Assembly: GCA_946965045.2 (NCBI GenBank)
Contig: OX337228.1
Span: 1,736,001 to 1,800,000 of the forward strand
DNA length: 64,000 bases
Origin: Epithemia pelagica
Lineage: Eukaryota; Bacillariophyta; Bacillariophyceae; Surirellales; Surirellaceae
Reading direction: 5' to 3'
The notes under the pieces are model-generated. The model ran no database searches and was not told the origin of the DNA. It saw nothing but the letters and a program-made list of their open reading frames with translations. Within the stretch, counting starts at the first letter, position 1; each line of letters opens with the position of its first letter. The position numbers were made by a program, and so were the translations under genes. Below are positions 37,582 to 47,056 of this stretch, piece after piece.

Positions 37582-40460
37582 ATGACAACCCGTTGGATTC
37601 TTCCTCTTCCTTCCATGCAACCACCATGGTTCCACAAAGACAAGCATTCACCACAACCGAGAAGAAGAAGAAGAAGAAGGCCAGCGACGCCACAAGCCAC
37701 GATGATCAACAACAACAAGATACCATCACCGACCATTCCTTGCACCCTTGGTCCACTCCTGGTGGGATGGAAATGGCAGTGGTGGCGGTTGTTTTTCTTC
37801 GTTTTCTTGTGTCTTTGTGGGACACCAAGAGTGTATCCTGATTTCGCAACAACCAATGGAGTAGAGGCCTTTTTGGCGCCACGTCGTGGGGATTCCTTGT
37901 CGTCGTCGTCGATGTCGTTGTTGGGGAGACAACGACGTTGCAACTCTGGGTTCCCACCACCAACCAGAAACCAAATCCTGGTAGAAATGGCCGCCCACGA
38001 CAACGACAAGAACAATTACCCGAGGCATTCCACCACCAAACACCCCAAAGATTGGGAACAGGAGCAGGAACCGAAGGAGCAACTGAACATGGGACACTCC
38101 GGCCCCACAAACAACACGACTGGCGTACCAATCGCCCGTCCCCACAACGACCTAGTCTCGTCGTCAATGTCGTCATGGTTTCTTCCATTCCAGAATCGTC
38201 GTCGCACCTTGTTGACCACGACCAGCTGGCTGGCCAGCCAGCTCTGGGGGACCACACAAGCCTCGGCCACTCCTACCAGCCCAACAACGACCGCTCCTTC
38301 CTTGGTCCAATGGTTGGAACAACAACAACAACCACCCGCCGGCGCTGGTGCTTCGTCGTCATCGTCGTTGTGGATGATGATTCGACCACGATTGCGCAAT
38401 GCGACATCCACCCCCAAATTCCTCCACAAGGCCCGGCAACCACCACAACCACAGCAACAATCGGACCATGATTTGAGTCGCGAACGGGCCTTGTTGCAAT
38501 TGCTCCCCATTCGCAACGATCGAAAATTTGTCTTTCGGGCTCTCCAAGGACGACTGGAAAGCATTTCCTTTGCTCTGGCCGAAGGACTGCAACAACCATC
38601 ATCATCATCATCATCACCACAAACACAGCAAAAATCATCCTCCTCCTTTCCAGACCAGCAAACGACGTCGACGGAACCATTGGTATCATCACCACCCACC
38701 ATTCCTCCAAGGATACCACACATTGCCACGGCGACCTGGAATCGTCTGAGTGCTTCCATGAATGAAACCATTGCCTTTTTGGACAATCAACGAGATTTGT
38801 TGGCCCCCGTCTTTAATCAAGAAGATAGTACCGAATTGGCCATTCGCAAGGCCGAACAAGGAGAATTTCGCATTGAAACCTTAAGATCCTACTTGGTCGA
38901 ATTGAGTACCGTCTGTACCACGGCGGCCGCCACTAATACCAAACCCCCAACAATGACCACGAGCACAACATCAACAACATCAACAACAACAACCACAAAA
39001 CAGGACGATATGCGAGCCTCTGATCCGGTGGACCACCAAGAGCAGCAGCCAAATGCAGTGAACGTGGACGACAACGACGACGAGGCACCCATTTATGCCG
39101 TCCAACGTTTGCAACGAATGGCCTTGTTGGCCTTGGCCGAAGTGGGTGAATTGTTGGTGGCCACCTTTCCCTACAATGTCCCGGCACAAGGCAAATTCTC
39201 CTACTTGCCACGACTCTTGGGACGAGCCCGTGTGACCTTTTCCTTTCGACGCAACAACAACAACAACAACAACAAGATTGGAACACGACGAAGAACTCTC
39301 TTGGGTGGATCGACCACAACCGATCCAGTCGACGCGTCTTTGCCACTCAACAACAACAACAACAACAACAACAAGGGATTTTTGGGAAACATTACCATTG
39401 TGGCGGATGGATTCTTGGCACCCATTTCCGCGGGAAACTTTGTCGATTTGAGTATGCGCAACTTTTATACGGGATTGCCGGTCAAATCATTCAAGAAACG
39501 ATTGTTGCAAACCGTTCCAACCGGCGGGAGTGCCTCAAGTAGTAGTACAGGTTTGGGCGGCAGCAGCAGCAGCAGCAAGTTTTCGACGGCATCTTCTTCC
39601 TCCTCGTCGTCGTCGTCTGGAGGAGGAGGACCTTCCTTGTTGGCCATTGTTGAAACCGCCGATGTACCCGTCATGGGAAGTTTCAATGAAGGTTTTTACG
39701 ATCCCTTGACGGCCAAATTACGTCGCATTCCGTTGGAATTGATTCGCGTCGAAAATTCCAACAATGTACCCTCCTTGAGTTATTCCCTTCAAGGAACCAG
39801 TTTGGGTGGTTTGGCCTTTTTGGATTTGTCATCCAAATTGGACGATACCACCAACACGGTGGTAGATTTGCAACCCCTGCAAACGCAACAACCACCACAA
39901 CAACCACAACAACAATCCTCCACTGCACGCGGGATTTCGTATAGTTCCAGCAAGCCGCTCGTGTCCTTTGGCGATATTCAAGGTTTGGTGGCCCTGAATC
40001 ATCCAGACAAGTATCCCAACAGTGGGTCGTCTGAATTTTTTGCCCTCCAAACCAATTCCATGTAAGTGTTGGTGTTGTTGTTACACCACAAAGTGTGGTG
40101 ATTTATCCACGCAAACATGTCTCTGCAACTATATACGAAAAAGAGGGAACTCATGGTGTGTTTTGTGGTGACTGTTGTTCTTGTTCTCTCAGACCCAAGG
40201 AACGACGCCAATGGTTGGACGGACAATATGCTCCATTTGGTTACATTGCTCAGGGATGGGAATTGTTTGATCAATTGCAACCGAATGATGTCATTACCGA
40301 TACAGTTGTAGATGAGTGGGGAATTTTGAACCTTGTCAAGATTCGAGAATCCAGATTTGCCGATATTGTTTCTCAGGCTGGAGGAGAACCAGGATCTATC
40401 GACGATGATGAGGACGAACAAGAGAAGGGCGACAATGAGAACAACAAATCAAAGGAGTGA
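37582..40460 (+). CDS. Thylakoid-lumen cyclophilin-type peptidyl-prolyl isomerase, CYP38/TLP40-like
   Basis: Two exons, 37582..40061 and 40193..40460, 915 residues. The intron (131 bp) has a GTAAGT donor and TTCTCTCAG acceptor, restoring ...LQTNSI|PKERRQWLDGQYAPFGYIAQG. The C-terminal half is a divergent cyclophilin fold (ADGFLAPISAGNFVDLSMRNFYTG, NSGSSEFFALQ, DGQYAPFGYI). The segment before it is helical (ALLQLLPIRNDRKFVFRALQGRL), as in plant CYP38, which assists photosystem II assembly from the lumen. Targeting looks tripartite: signal peptide (WWRLFFFVFLCLCG), ASAFAP-like VEA|FLAP at 94-100, then a twin-arginine segment (R206-R208) ending in QASA at 226-229. A second in-frame ATG at 37702 (residue 41) may be the real start. 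Long N, S and Q runs interrupt the fold. The active-site Arg is not obvious. Confidence 0.82.
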
Positions 40461-40582
40461 CGTAACCACTCTTTTGCTTGTATGGCTGTGGATCATTTAC
40501 AATTGGACCAATCATAGTGTTTAAAGTATAAAATTTCTCTACCAACAAGAGTAAAAGACGGCATTTCGTGTCTGTTCTTTCA
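40461..40582. other. Short convergent spacer
   Basis: 122 bp between the cyclophilin and ATIC stops. Nothing recognised. Confidence 0.6.
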
Positions 40583-42745
40583 CTAATGATGGAACAATCG
40601 CACCTCGGTAAATGCCATTGCCATTCCATACTCGTTACAAGCTTCCGTCACCTCGGTATCTTGGACACTGCCACCGGGCTGTGCCACAAACGAGACACCC
40701 AGCTTGGAGGCATGATCGATGGAATCGCGGAAAGGGAAAAAGGCATCGCTGCTAATGGCCACCCCCGTGGCTTTTTGAAGAAAGTCATCCTTTTCTTGCG
40801 CTGTCAGCGGCTCCGGGACGGATTCAAATTGTTGTTCCCAGCGAGCCTTTTCTTCCACTGTAAAATCCCCTTCAATGTATCGGACGCGGGCATTGACCCG
40901 ATCCTGTCGCTTGACACCCTCTTTGAACGGCAGGGCCAAGACCTTGGGATGTTGTCGCAAGTACCAGGTGGCCACCTTGCGACCCGCCAATTTGACACAA
41001 TCCACTCGACTTTGTTGGCCGGCCCCGACACCCACCATCATACCATCCTTGGCAAATCCCACAGAATTACTCTGCGTGTACTTGAGACAGATGGAGGCGA
41101 GAATCAAATCGCGAACGGCCGCTTCGCTCAAATCCTTTTTGGCCGTCACAACCTTGCTCATGTGTTCCTTACCAATCACAATGGTATTTCGCTTTTGCGA
41201 AAAGGCCATACCATAGACTTCACGGTATTCAAATTCTCCCGCATCGTAGTCCGGAGTGGCTTGCAAAATGATAAACTTGCCCGACTTTTTGCTCTTCAAA
41301 ATTTCCAAGGCTTCAGGTGTATACGACGGTGCCACAATGCCATCGCTCACTTCCTTTTTGAGAATTTTGGCCGTGGCTTCGTCGACTTGATCCGAGACGG
41401 CACAAAAATCTCCAAAACTACACATGGGGTCCGCATTCCGTGCGCGGAGATAGGCCAAGGCCACGGGCGTCAAAGCGGCGGCACTGTCGGCCTGAATTTC
41501 ATAGGCCTGACATTCCACGTCCGTCAAGGGCACTGCCACGGCGGCACCCGCCGGACTGACATGTTTGAAACTGGCCGCGGCGGCCAACCCCGTGGCTTGC
41601 TTCAATTCCACCACCAATTGCCAGGCATTGGCGGCATCGAGTAAATTAATGTATCCCGGCGTCCCATTCTGCACGTTAAAGGGCAATTTGGAATTGAGAC
41701 GCGACAAAATTTGGGCTGGCTTTTGATGAGGATTGCATCCATACTTGAGGGGAAATTCGGGTTGATAAACACGTGCGACCACCGGTTTGAGTTCCTCTTC
41801 TTGCTCGAGTGGCTGTTGACTAAACCATGTTGCAATAGAGGAATCGTAAGCCGCCGACAAGGCAAAGGCCTTGGCAGCCAACTGTTTGCGCAAGGCCAAG
41901 GTCGTTCCTCCATTGTTTTCTTCCATAACCTTTTGGACGAGCTTGTATTGATCAGGTGAGGTGACAATGGTAGTAAACGCATGATTCTTGGCGGTGGATC
42001 GCAACATGCTGGGTCCTCCAATATCAATATTTTCAATGCATTGCTCAAAGGAGGCACCCGAAGCTACCGTTTGTTGAAAGGGGTACAAGTTCAAAATCGT
42101 CATGTCAATCTTTTCAATCCCTTGATCTTTCATTTCTTGTTCATGCTGCGCATTCCCTCGAACGCCCAACAGGCCACCGTGCACTAAGTCAAAGAAAACG
42201 CAAGCAGGTGAGTTGGTGAGAATGAGCTTCCATCTACGGTTTCGTGCGTCATCTCGTCGAAGCTTGTGGTGAACATCTCTCTCTCTCTCACTACAAGTAT
42301 TCGTACCTTTGGGATGCAAGGTTTTGACACGGCCATCCAAACATTCGACCGCTCCGGTATACTCGCTGACATCCATGACAGGGATTCCTGCTTCTCGAAT
42401 CTTTTTGGCCGTCCCACCCGTGGACAAGATTTGTACCTCTTGACTGGCCAAAAAGGTGGCAAATTCGACAATGCCCGTCTTGTCCGAAACCGAAATCAAG
42501 GCTCGAGTAATGGGTACCACATTGGTGGCGTGTCCTGGAATTGGAGAGAGAAAGAGAGAGTTTGAAAAGAGATGAAAGACAATCAGAGAAATTGGTCAGA
42601 GTGTCATGAAAAGGCATATGACAGGAACGAATCCTGATTCCTCATAATCCGCGACAAGCGACAAGATACACCCTCGTCAAAGTGTCAGAAGACACAACGA
42701 TCAACGAAGAAACATACCAGAGACTGCAGTCAAAATGTGTGCCAT
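40583..42745 (-). CDS. ATIC: Bifunctional AICAR transformylase / IMP cyclohydrolase
   Basis: Three exons, complement(40583..42183, 42307..42534, 42718..42745), 618 residues. Exon 1 is only 28 bp (MAHILTAVS). Intron 1 (42717-42535) runs GTATGT to TTCCAG and intron 2 (42306-42184) runs GTACGA to ACTTAG. The joined protein reads MAHILTAVSGHATNVVPITRALISVSDKTG... and ...VKTLHPK|VHGGLLGVRG..., as expected for PurH. It catalyses the last two steps of IMP synthesis, formylating AICAR with 10-formyl-THF and closing the ring. The N-terminal IMP cyclohydrolase (SVSDKTG, STGGTAKKIREAGIPV, ILNLYPF, DIGGPSMLRS) and C-terminal transformylase (LKYGCNPHQKPA, FKHVSPAGAAV, DGMMVGVGAGQQSRVDCVKLA, DAFFPFRDSID, QPGGSVQD) are complete. 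Length is near the usual ~590. Unspliced, intron 2 reads as an in-frame insert of 41 residues. Confidence 0.95.
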
Positions 42746-43407
42746 GATGATGATTAGAAGAAGAATCCAGGACACAATGGTAAAAGAAGCAAATACAAAG
42801 AAGAAGATCTACGGAAAAGCTGGATGCTAGAGCGTCGTCCTGATGTGGTCCACTTGATCAGTGGATGTGGATGGTGGAGATGGATGAGTGATGGATGATG
42901 GATCTTTCTCGATTTCAGTCGCCGAAAAAAGAGAACGGATGGCCGTATCGACGGACGGACGGGTTGCCTAAATAAAAAAATTGTCACGACGCTTCCATCT
43001 TCCATCCTCTCTCTATCCAATCCATGAGTATTGCCCCCGCGTGATACTCCACCGTGACGGCGCGAAATCGAACGAGGCATCCACCGAATTCTAAGCACAG
43101 AACACCTTGAACCGCGCCTGGCGACCTTATCCATCCGTTCACTCTTATTTTGTCGCCCATTCCCCGGACAAAGTTCCCCACGACGTGGACGTGGTGGTTC
43201 TTGCCTTTCTTCATGTGGTATTGACGTTTCCAGTTTCGAACGCTCTAAATCTTGTGTATTCTGGTTCTGCGATTGGTTGTGGGAAGCTCTTCTTTGTGGG
43301 GATACTGCAGGATGATTGGAGGTTGGTGGTGGAGGATTACGGCAAAGAAAAACGCATTCTAGCAGTGGACTTCCGCACTTTTGAAACAACGAAGAAGGAG
43401 AATAGCC
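42746..43407. promoter_or_regulatory. Divergent upstream region of ATIC and the ureide-permease-like gene
   Basis: 662 bp between divergent starts. The open frames inside it, including a 259-codon minus-strand one, have no family features. No TATA box or repeat is clear. Confidence 0.4.
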
Positions 43408-45060
43408 ATGATGCAAAATGAAGCCTGCGGATTGTTGCTGTTGGGCTTTAGTCTTTGGTGTTTGGGAACTTGGCCAGCCTTGTTGCGGGTTTGTTCCTAC
43501 GATGAAAAACGGGGTGTTCCCTGTTTGGCACACAAACAGGATGACGTTGCCTCGGTATCCTCCTCTGCTTCGTCTTCAACGGGTTCCTTTTTTCGAGCAC
43601 GGCACATGTCATCCCTCTTGCAACAGACACGAGGACTACGCAATATTTGTCACGTCTACATGGATTTCGCCACAGCCTATTTCCTCTTGTCATCCCTGCC
43701 ACTCTTGTTGACCATGATTTTAGGGAACCGAACTTCCAACCAAGACGAGGCTGCTGCTGCTGGTGGCAGCAGTAGCAATCATGTGGGTGGTAGGCTTTGG
43801 TTCGGACTGAACAACGACAATGACATGTCGTTGGGTTTGATGGTGGTAGCCATGGTGGGTGGTTCCTTACTTAGTGTGGGCAATTTATCCTTGCAATGGG
43901 CCACTTCCATGTATGGGACTTCTCTGGCTGTGACCCTGGCCATTCAAGCATCCTTGACAGTCGTCTTGGGGACGTTTATCAATTATGCCCTGGAACCCTC
44001 CAAAACCAATCGTCCCCTGTGGTTGGTGGCAGGTGTACTAGCCTTTTTGCTGGCCATTGTCTTGGCGGCCTTGGCACAATTTTGGCAAGCCTCGTATTTG
44101 CAACGAGAACAACACTTGTCGCCGTCGTCATCGTTGCCACCAACAACCACACATACGGCTACGAAACTGGAATTGTTGCCTCCTCCAAAACGATCCAAAC
44201 CTACAAGTAGTAGGAATGATGCATCCCATGGAATTCAACCCTCCAGCAGCAACGATTCCACAGTATCGTCCTCGGAAGATGAATGGTCTCTTCATCAGTA
44301 CCATGCCGCCCTTTGTGGTGGTGATGAAACTCAGGGGGAGGAACTTTGCTGCAACCACCAAACGCAGGGTGGTACTCCAAGTACCACGACCACCACAATA
44401 TTGGAACCCACGCTCTCCCAGAACTTGTCGGTGCTCTCGGCAAAAGAGGAGGAACGTCAGGAACAACAATGGCGTCAAACGAAAAAGGGCATGGGAGTTG
44501 CCATTGTTGGTGGATTGGCCTTTGGATTTTATTCGCCCGCTTTTAATATTGCCATTAATGATCCCTTTCACTGGATGGACCACGAGGACGACATGGATGG
44601 AGCCTTGTCCGTGGCACGAACCAACATTTGGTTTAGTTTGGCCTTTTGGATTACCTCCATGGTGGGAAATGTGCTCTTGTTGCATCGCGATTATCATTCC
44701 TCTTCCGCTCTACTACCCACACATTTGCGCTGCGATATGGATTCTTCTTCTTCGTCGTTTGCCTTTATTCTATGGAGATATTTGACCACCGAATCCTTGG
44801 CCGATCGACAATTGGCAATCATGGCTGGCTTTGTCTGCGCGGTGGGAAATGTGTTGCAATTTCAAGCCGGAACCATGGTGGGTTATGCTGCCGCCGATTT
44901 GGTTCAAGCCTATCCTTTGGTATCTACCTTGTGGGATGTCTTTTTGTTTCAAGAATTCAATCATGTGGATTTGTGTTCCAAATTGGGTGCTCTCTTATTG
45001 GCCATGTACGTGGCCTACCTTGTGGGGATTGCCCTCTTGGCTGGGAGCAGTGTCTTGTGA
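43408..45060 (+). CDS. Ureide permease-like membrane transporter
   Basis: 550 residues from ATG 43408 (MMQNEACG); a TTG nine codons upstream is not used. Sequence follows plant UPS transporters: GFSLWCLGTWPALLR in the first span, HVYMDFATAYFLLSSLPLLL in the second, GGSLLSVGNLSLQWATSMYGTSLAVTLAIQASLTVVLGTFINY in the middle pair, and GMGVAIVGGLAFGFYSPAFNIAINDPF plus NIWFSLAFW after a long loop. About ten membrane spans are expected. UPS proteins import allantoin and related oxo-purine or pyrimidine derivatives. The hydrophilic loop between spans (about residues 225-365) is S/T/P/Q-rich and longer than in plants. It is divergent from ATIC, suggesting a purine or nitrogen link. The substrate is inferred from family only. 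Confidence 0.82.
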   Translation: MMQNEACGLLLLGFSLWCLGTWPALLRVCSYDEKRGVPCLAHKQDDVASVSSSASSSTGSFFRARHMSSLLQQTRGLRNICHVYMDFATAYFLLSSLPLLLTMILGNRTSNQDEAAAAGGSSSNHVGGRLWFGLNNDNDMSLGLMVVAMVGGSLLSVGNLSLQWATSMYGTSLAVTLAIQASLTVVLGTFINYALEPSKTNRPLWLVAGVLAFLLAIVLAALAQFWQASYLQREQHLSPSSSLPPTTTHTATKLELLPPPKRSKPTSSRNDASHGIQPSSSNDSTVSSSEDEWSLHQYHAALCGGDETQGEELCCNHQTQGGTPSTTTTTILEPTLSQNLSVLSAKEEERQEQQWRQTKKGMGVAIVGGLAFGFYSPAFNIAINDPFHWMDHEDDMDGALSVARTNIWFSLAFWITSMVGNVLLLHRDYHSSSALLPTHLRCDMDSSSSSFAFILWRYLTTESLADRQLAIMAGFVCAVGNVLQFQAGTMVGYAAADLVQAYPLVSTLWDVFLFQEFNHVDLCSKLGALLLAMYVAYLVGIALLAGSSVL

Positions 45061-45439
45061 CGACGACAACGACGACAAGGACACGTGTGTCCCACACACT
45101 GTCCCCCGCTGTTACGGGCATTCGTATCGCTGGGACGATTCCACAATCCTACAGTGTCTCGAGAGACACTACAGGTGTATTCCGTAAATGGGTGGATGCT
45201 GTCCCTGTCAGCAGCGTTTCTCCAAACCACACAAGGAAGGCCAGGCGTCTTTTTGTTTTTGAGACTGATTGTGGGTTGAAAAGACTAGCTTGACAATTCA
45301 AAGTGCACGCGACTCTTATCATTTGTGGAGCATCATCCAGGAAGAAACAAAGTCGGGACTCTTTCTTGGCACGTAACTCCGAGTATAAGTATCGAGTTTA
45401 ATGCTGTGACAATGAGTATGATGGAAACTCTCTTCTCTT
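45061..45439. other. Intergenic, convergent, with a hairpin
   Basis: 379 bp between convergent stops. A strong inverted repeat agtgtctc-ga-gagacact lies at 45153-45170, about 95 bp after the permease stop. No gene seen. Confidence 0.6.
45153..45170. repeat. Inverted repeat in a 3' region
   Basis: 8-bp perfect arms (agtgtctc / gagacact) with a 2-bp spacer. It lies downstream of the ureide-permease-like gene and could form a 3' UTR hairpin. Confidence 0.75.
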
Positions 45440-46582
45440 TTATGTCGTTGGAGAGGAACCTATTAATGTAACCTTGTCAGTATCGATAATGGCTGCTTGG
45501 CCCACCCGATATCCTTCTTCATCGTAAACGTTCCACAAGATAATGTCCTGAATCCTGTACAAGTCTCCATATTTGGATTGTCGCACCGTCTGATGAATCC
45601 AAACCACACCATCCCCCATTGTCGTTGTCGTTGTTGTGGTGGTGGTATTGTAGGTGGAAGAGGGAGTGTGATTGGTGACTGGTTTCTCGTCGTCCTTGGT
45701 TGTATCCTTGTTGTTGGTTGTTGGATCCGAGTCGTCAGTATCCACCGCACGGGCGGCAACCGTGTCAATCATGGTTTGTCGTAGGGACCGTAAATCGGGA
45801 GGGGCCGAATAGCGACTAGGCAATTGATAAATTTCGTCCAGACTGTATTGAAACAAGTCCAGAGCGGCTTGATTGAAGAAACAATAAATGGGATCGTCTT
45901 GGGACCCATGCGACAAAAAGGCAAAGCGAGTTTGGTTTTGAATAAAGTCGGTGGCCCACAACCATTGTTGTTGTTGTTCTTTTTCTTCGTTTGGCGCTAG
46001 CAAAGAGCTTGGAGTTGTGACGGCTGGCATGGTAGCCATCCGTTGGGTGCTGCTGTCGTCGTCGTCGCAGTACTGCCATACCGAGGATCCCGTGGCCTGT
46101 TCCAACGATCGAGCGGCCAACCATAACCAGTGGGTCACATTTTGGACACGACCCGTCTCGGTGAGCGGAACCAATCGTCGTCGTCGAGGCGGTGAAGTGT
46201 GTGTCGTTGTTGTTGTTTCATTTGAGCCGTCACTGGATTCCAGGGTGGTGGTGGAGGCCTGCACGGTCATATGGGAGGTGGTCCTGGAACGAAACGGACC
46301 ATGCGGACGTTTGGCCCTTCTCATCGTCGACGTTGGATCAGCAGGAAACGACCAGGAGCATCTCGGCTTGCGGGGAGGACGGCATCGACCACGACGTGGT
46401 GGAACGAGAAAGGAACTGGGTGGTGGTGGTGGCTTAAGTCCTAGTAGTGAGGATGAAACTCGATCTCCCCTCCTTGTCGTCATTATTCCAATCCATTGTT
46501 GTCCATTACAAGAACGACTTTCACCAGCAATCGAAAGCACAACAAGGAGTGCAAACCAAAGCATCCACGACGGCAACAGCAT
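45440..46582 (-). CDS. MEKHLA-domain protein with N-terminal signal sequence
   Basis: 380 residues from the chosen start MLLPSWMLWFALLVVLSIAG (46582). The frame is open 80 codons further upstream, but that part has no signal-like or conserved sequence. Residues ~138-375 match the MEKHLA (PAS-like) domain: HWLWLAARSLEQATG, FLSHGSQDDPIYCFFNQAALDLFQYSLDEIYQLPSRYSAPPD, LRQTMIDTVAARAV, and YRIQDIILWNVYDEEGYRVGQAAII. The domain occurs alone in bacteria and algae and at the end of plant HD-ZIP III factors; its ligand is unknown. A T/D/N-rich insert splits it. The N-terminus suggests entry to the secretory route or plastid, followed by a P/R-rich region, but no ASAFAP motif is seen. Confidence 0.8.
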   Translation of the reverse strand: MLLPSWMLWFALLVVLSIAGESRSCNGQQWIGIMTTRRGDRVSSSLLGLKPPPPPSSFLVPPRRGRCRPPRKPRCSWSFPADPTSTMRRAKRPHGPFRSRTTSHMTVQASTTTLESSDGSNETTTTTHTSPPRRRRLVPLTETGRVQNVTHWLWLAARSLEQATGSSVWQYCDDDDSSTQRMATMPAVTTPSSLLAPNEEKEQQQQWLWATDFIQNQTRFAFLSHGSQDDPIYCFFNQAALDLFQYSLDEIYQLPSRYSAPPDLRSLRQTMIDTVAARAVDTDDSDPTTNNKDTTKDDEKPVTNHTPSSTYNTTTTTTTTTMGDGVVWIHQTVRQSKYGDLYRIQDIILWNVYDEEGYRVGQAAIIDTDKVTLIGSSPTT

Positions 46583-47056
46583 ATCTTTTACTCTGCTCTT
46601 TTGTACTACTTTGTTGTTTGGATTTCTGTGGATGATGGACCGCACATTATTTCCGTGCCACTGAAAGTGGTCCCCACCGGACGAAATCCAGACGGCAACG
46701 TGGTGGGTGGTGTGGGTGTGGGGGGTGTTCTCTATTGTACATGTTTTCTCTACGAGATCTACGATCGCTTTTGCGATCGAAGAAGTATTGCAGCGAGTGG
46801 GGTTTGGCTTTGGCGGGGCCAAAAGCGATCCTCTTGCGGTAAGAACTAAATCATCCTACATCCCACCACCACCACCAACGATCCAAACCTTTGGCATCGA
46901 AGTACCGTCCCCACCAAAGAGACCCTTTCGTGTGTTGGTGGGGCAACCAACAAAGAACCAAAACATTGTCAGATCATTTCTCGAATCTTGTGTGGGTGTT
47001 GTCTCACAATCTCGAATTTGTAAAAAACAGAAAACCGTGATTTTCGGAACGAGATC
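46583..47056. promoter_or_regulatory. Divergent upstream region with a hairpin
   Basis: 474 bp between the MEKHLA and zinc-cluster gene starts. It holds the inverted repeat at 46762-46779. No other element recognised. Confidence 0.4.
46762..46779. repeat. Inverted repeat cgatcgc-tttt-gcgatcg
   Basis: 7-bp perfect arms around a TTTT loop, about 180 bp upstream of the MEKHLA gene start and 280 bp upstream of the zinc-cluster gene. It is a candidate protein site or hairpin. Confidence 0.75.

Noticed and set aside
42184-42306. Apparent 41-residue insertion in the ATIC frame after VKTLHPK
   Set aside because: It is an intron: GTACGA donor, ACTTAG acceptor, and its removal restores the PurH sequence KVHGG without a frame change.
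42746-43533. 259-codon minus-strand frame upstream of ATIC
   Set aside because: No start context or family motif; composition is R/S/P/Q-rich, it runs into the 5' part of the permease gene, and it lies in the divergent promoter.
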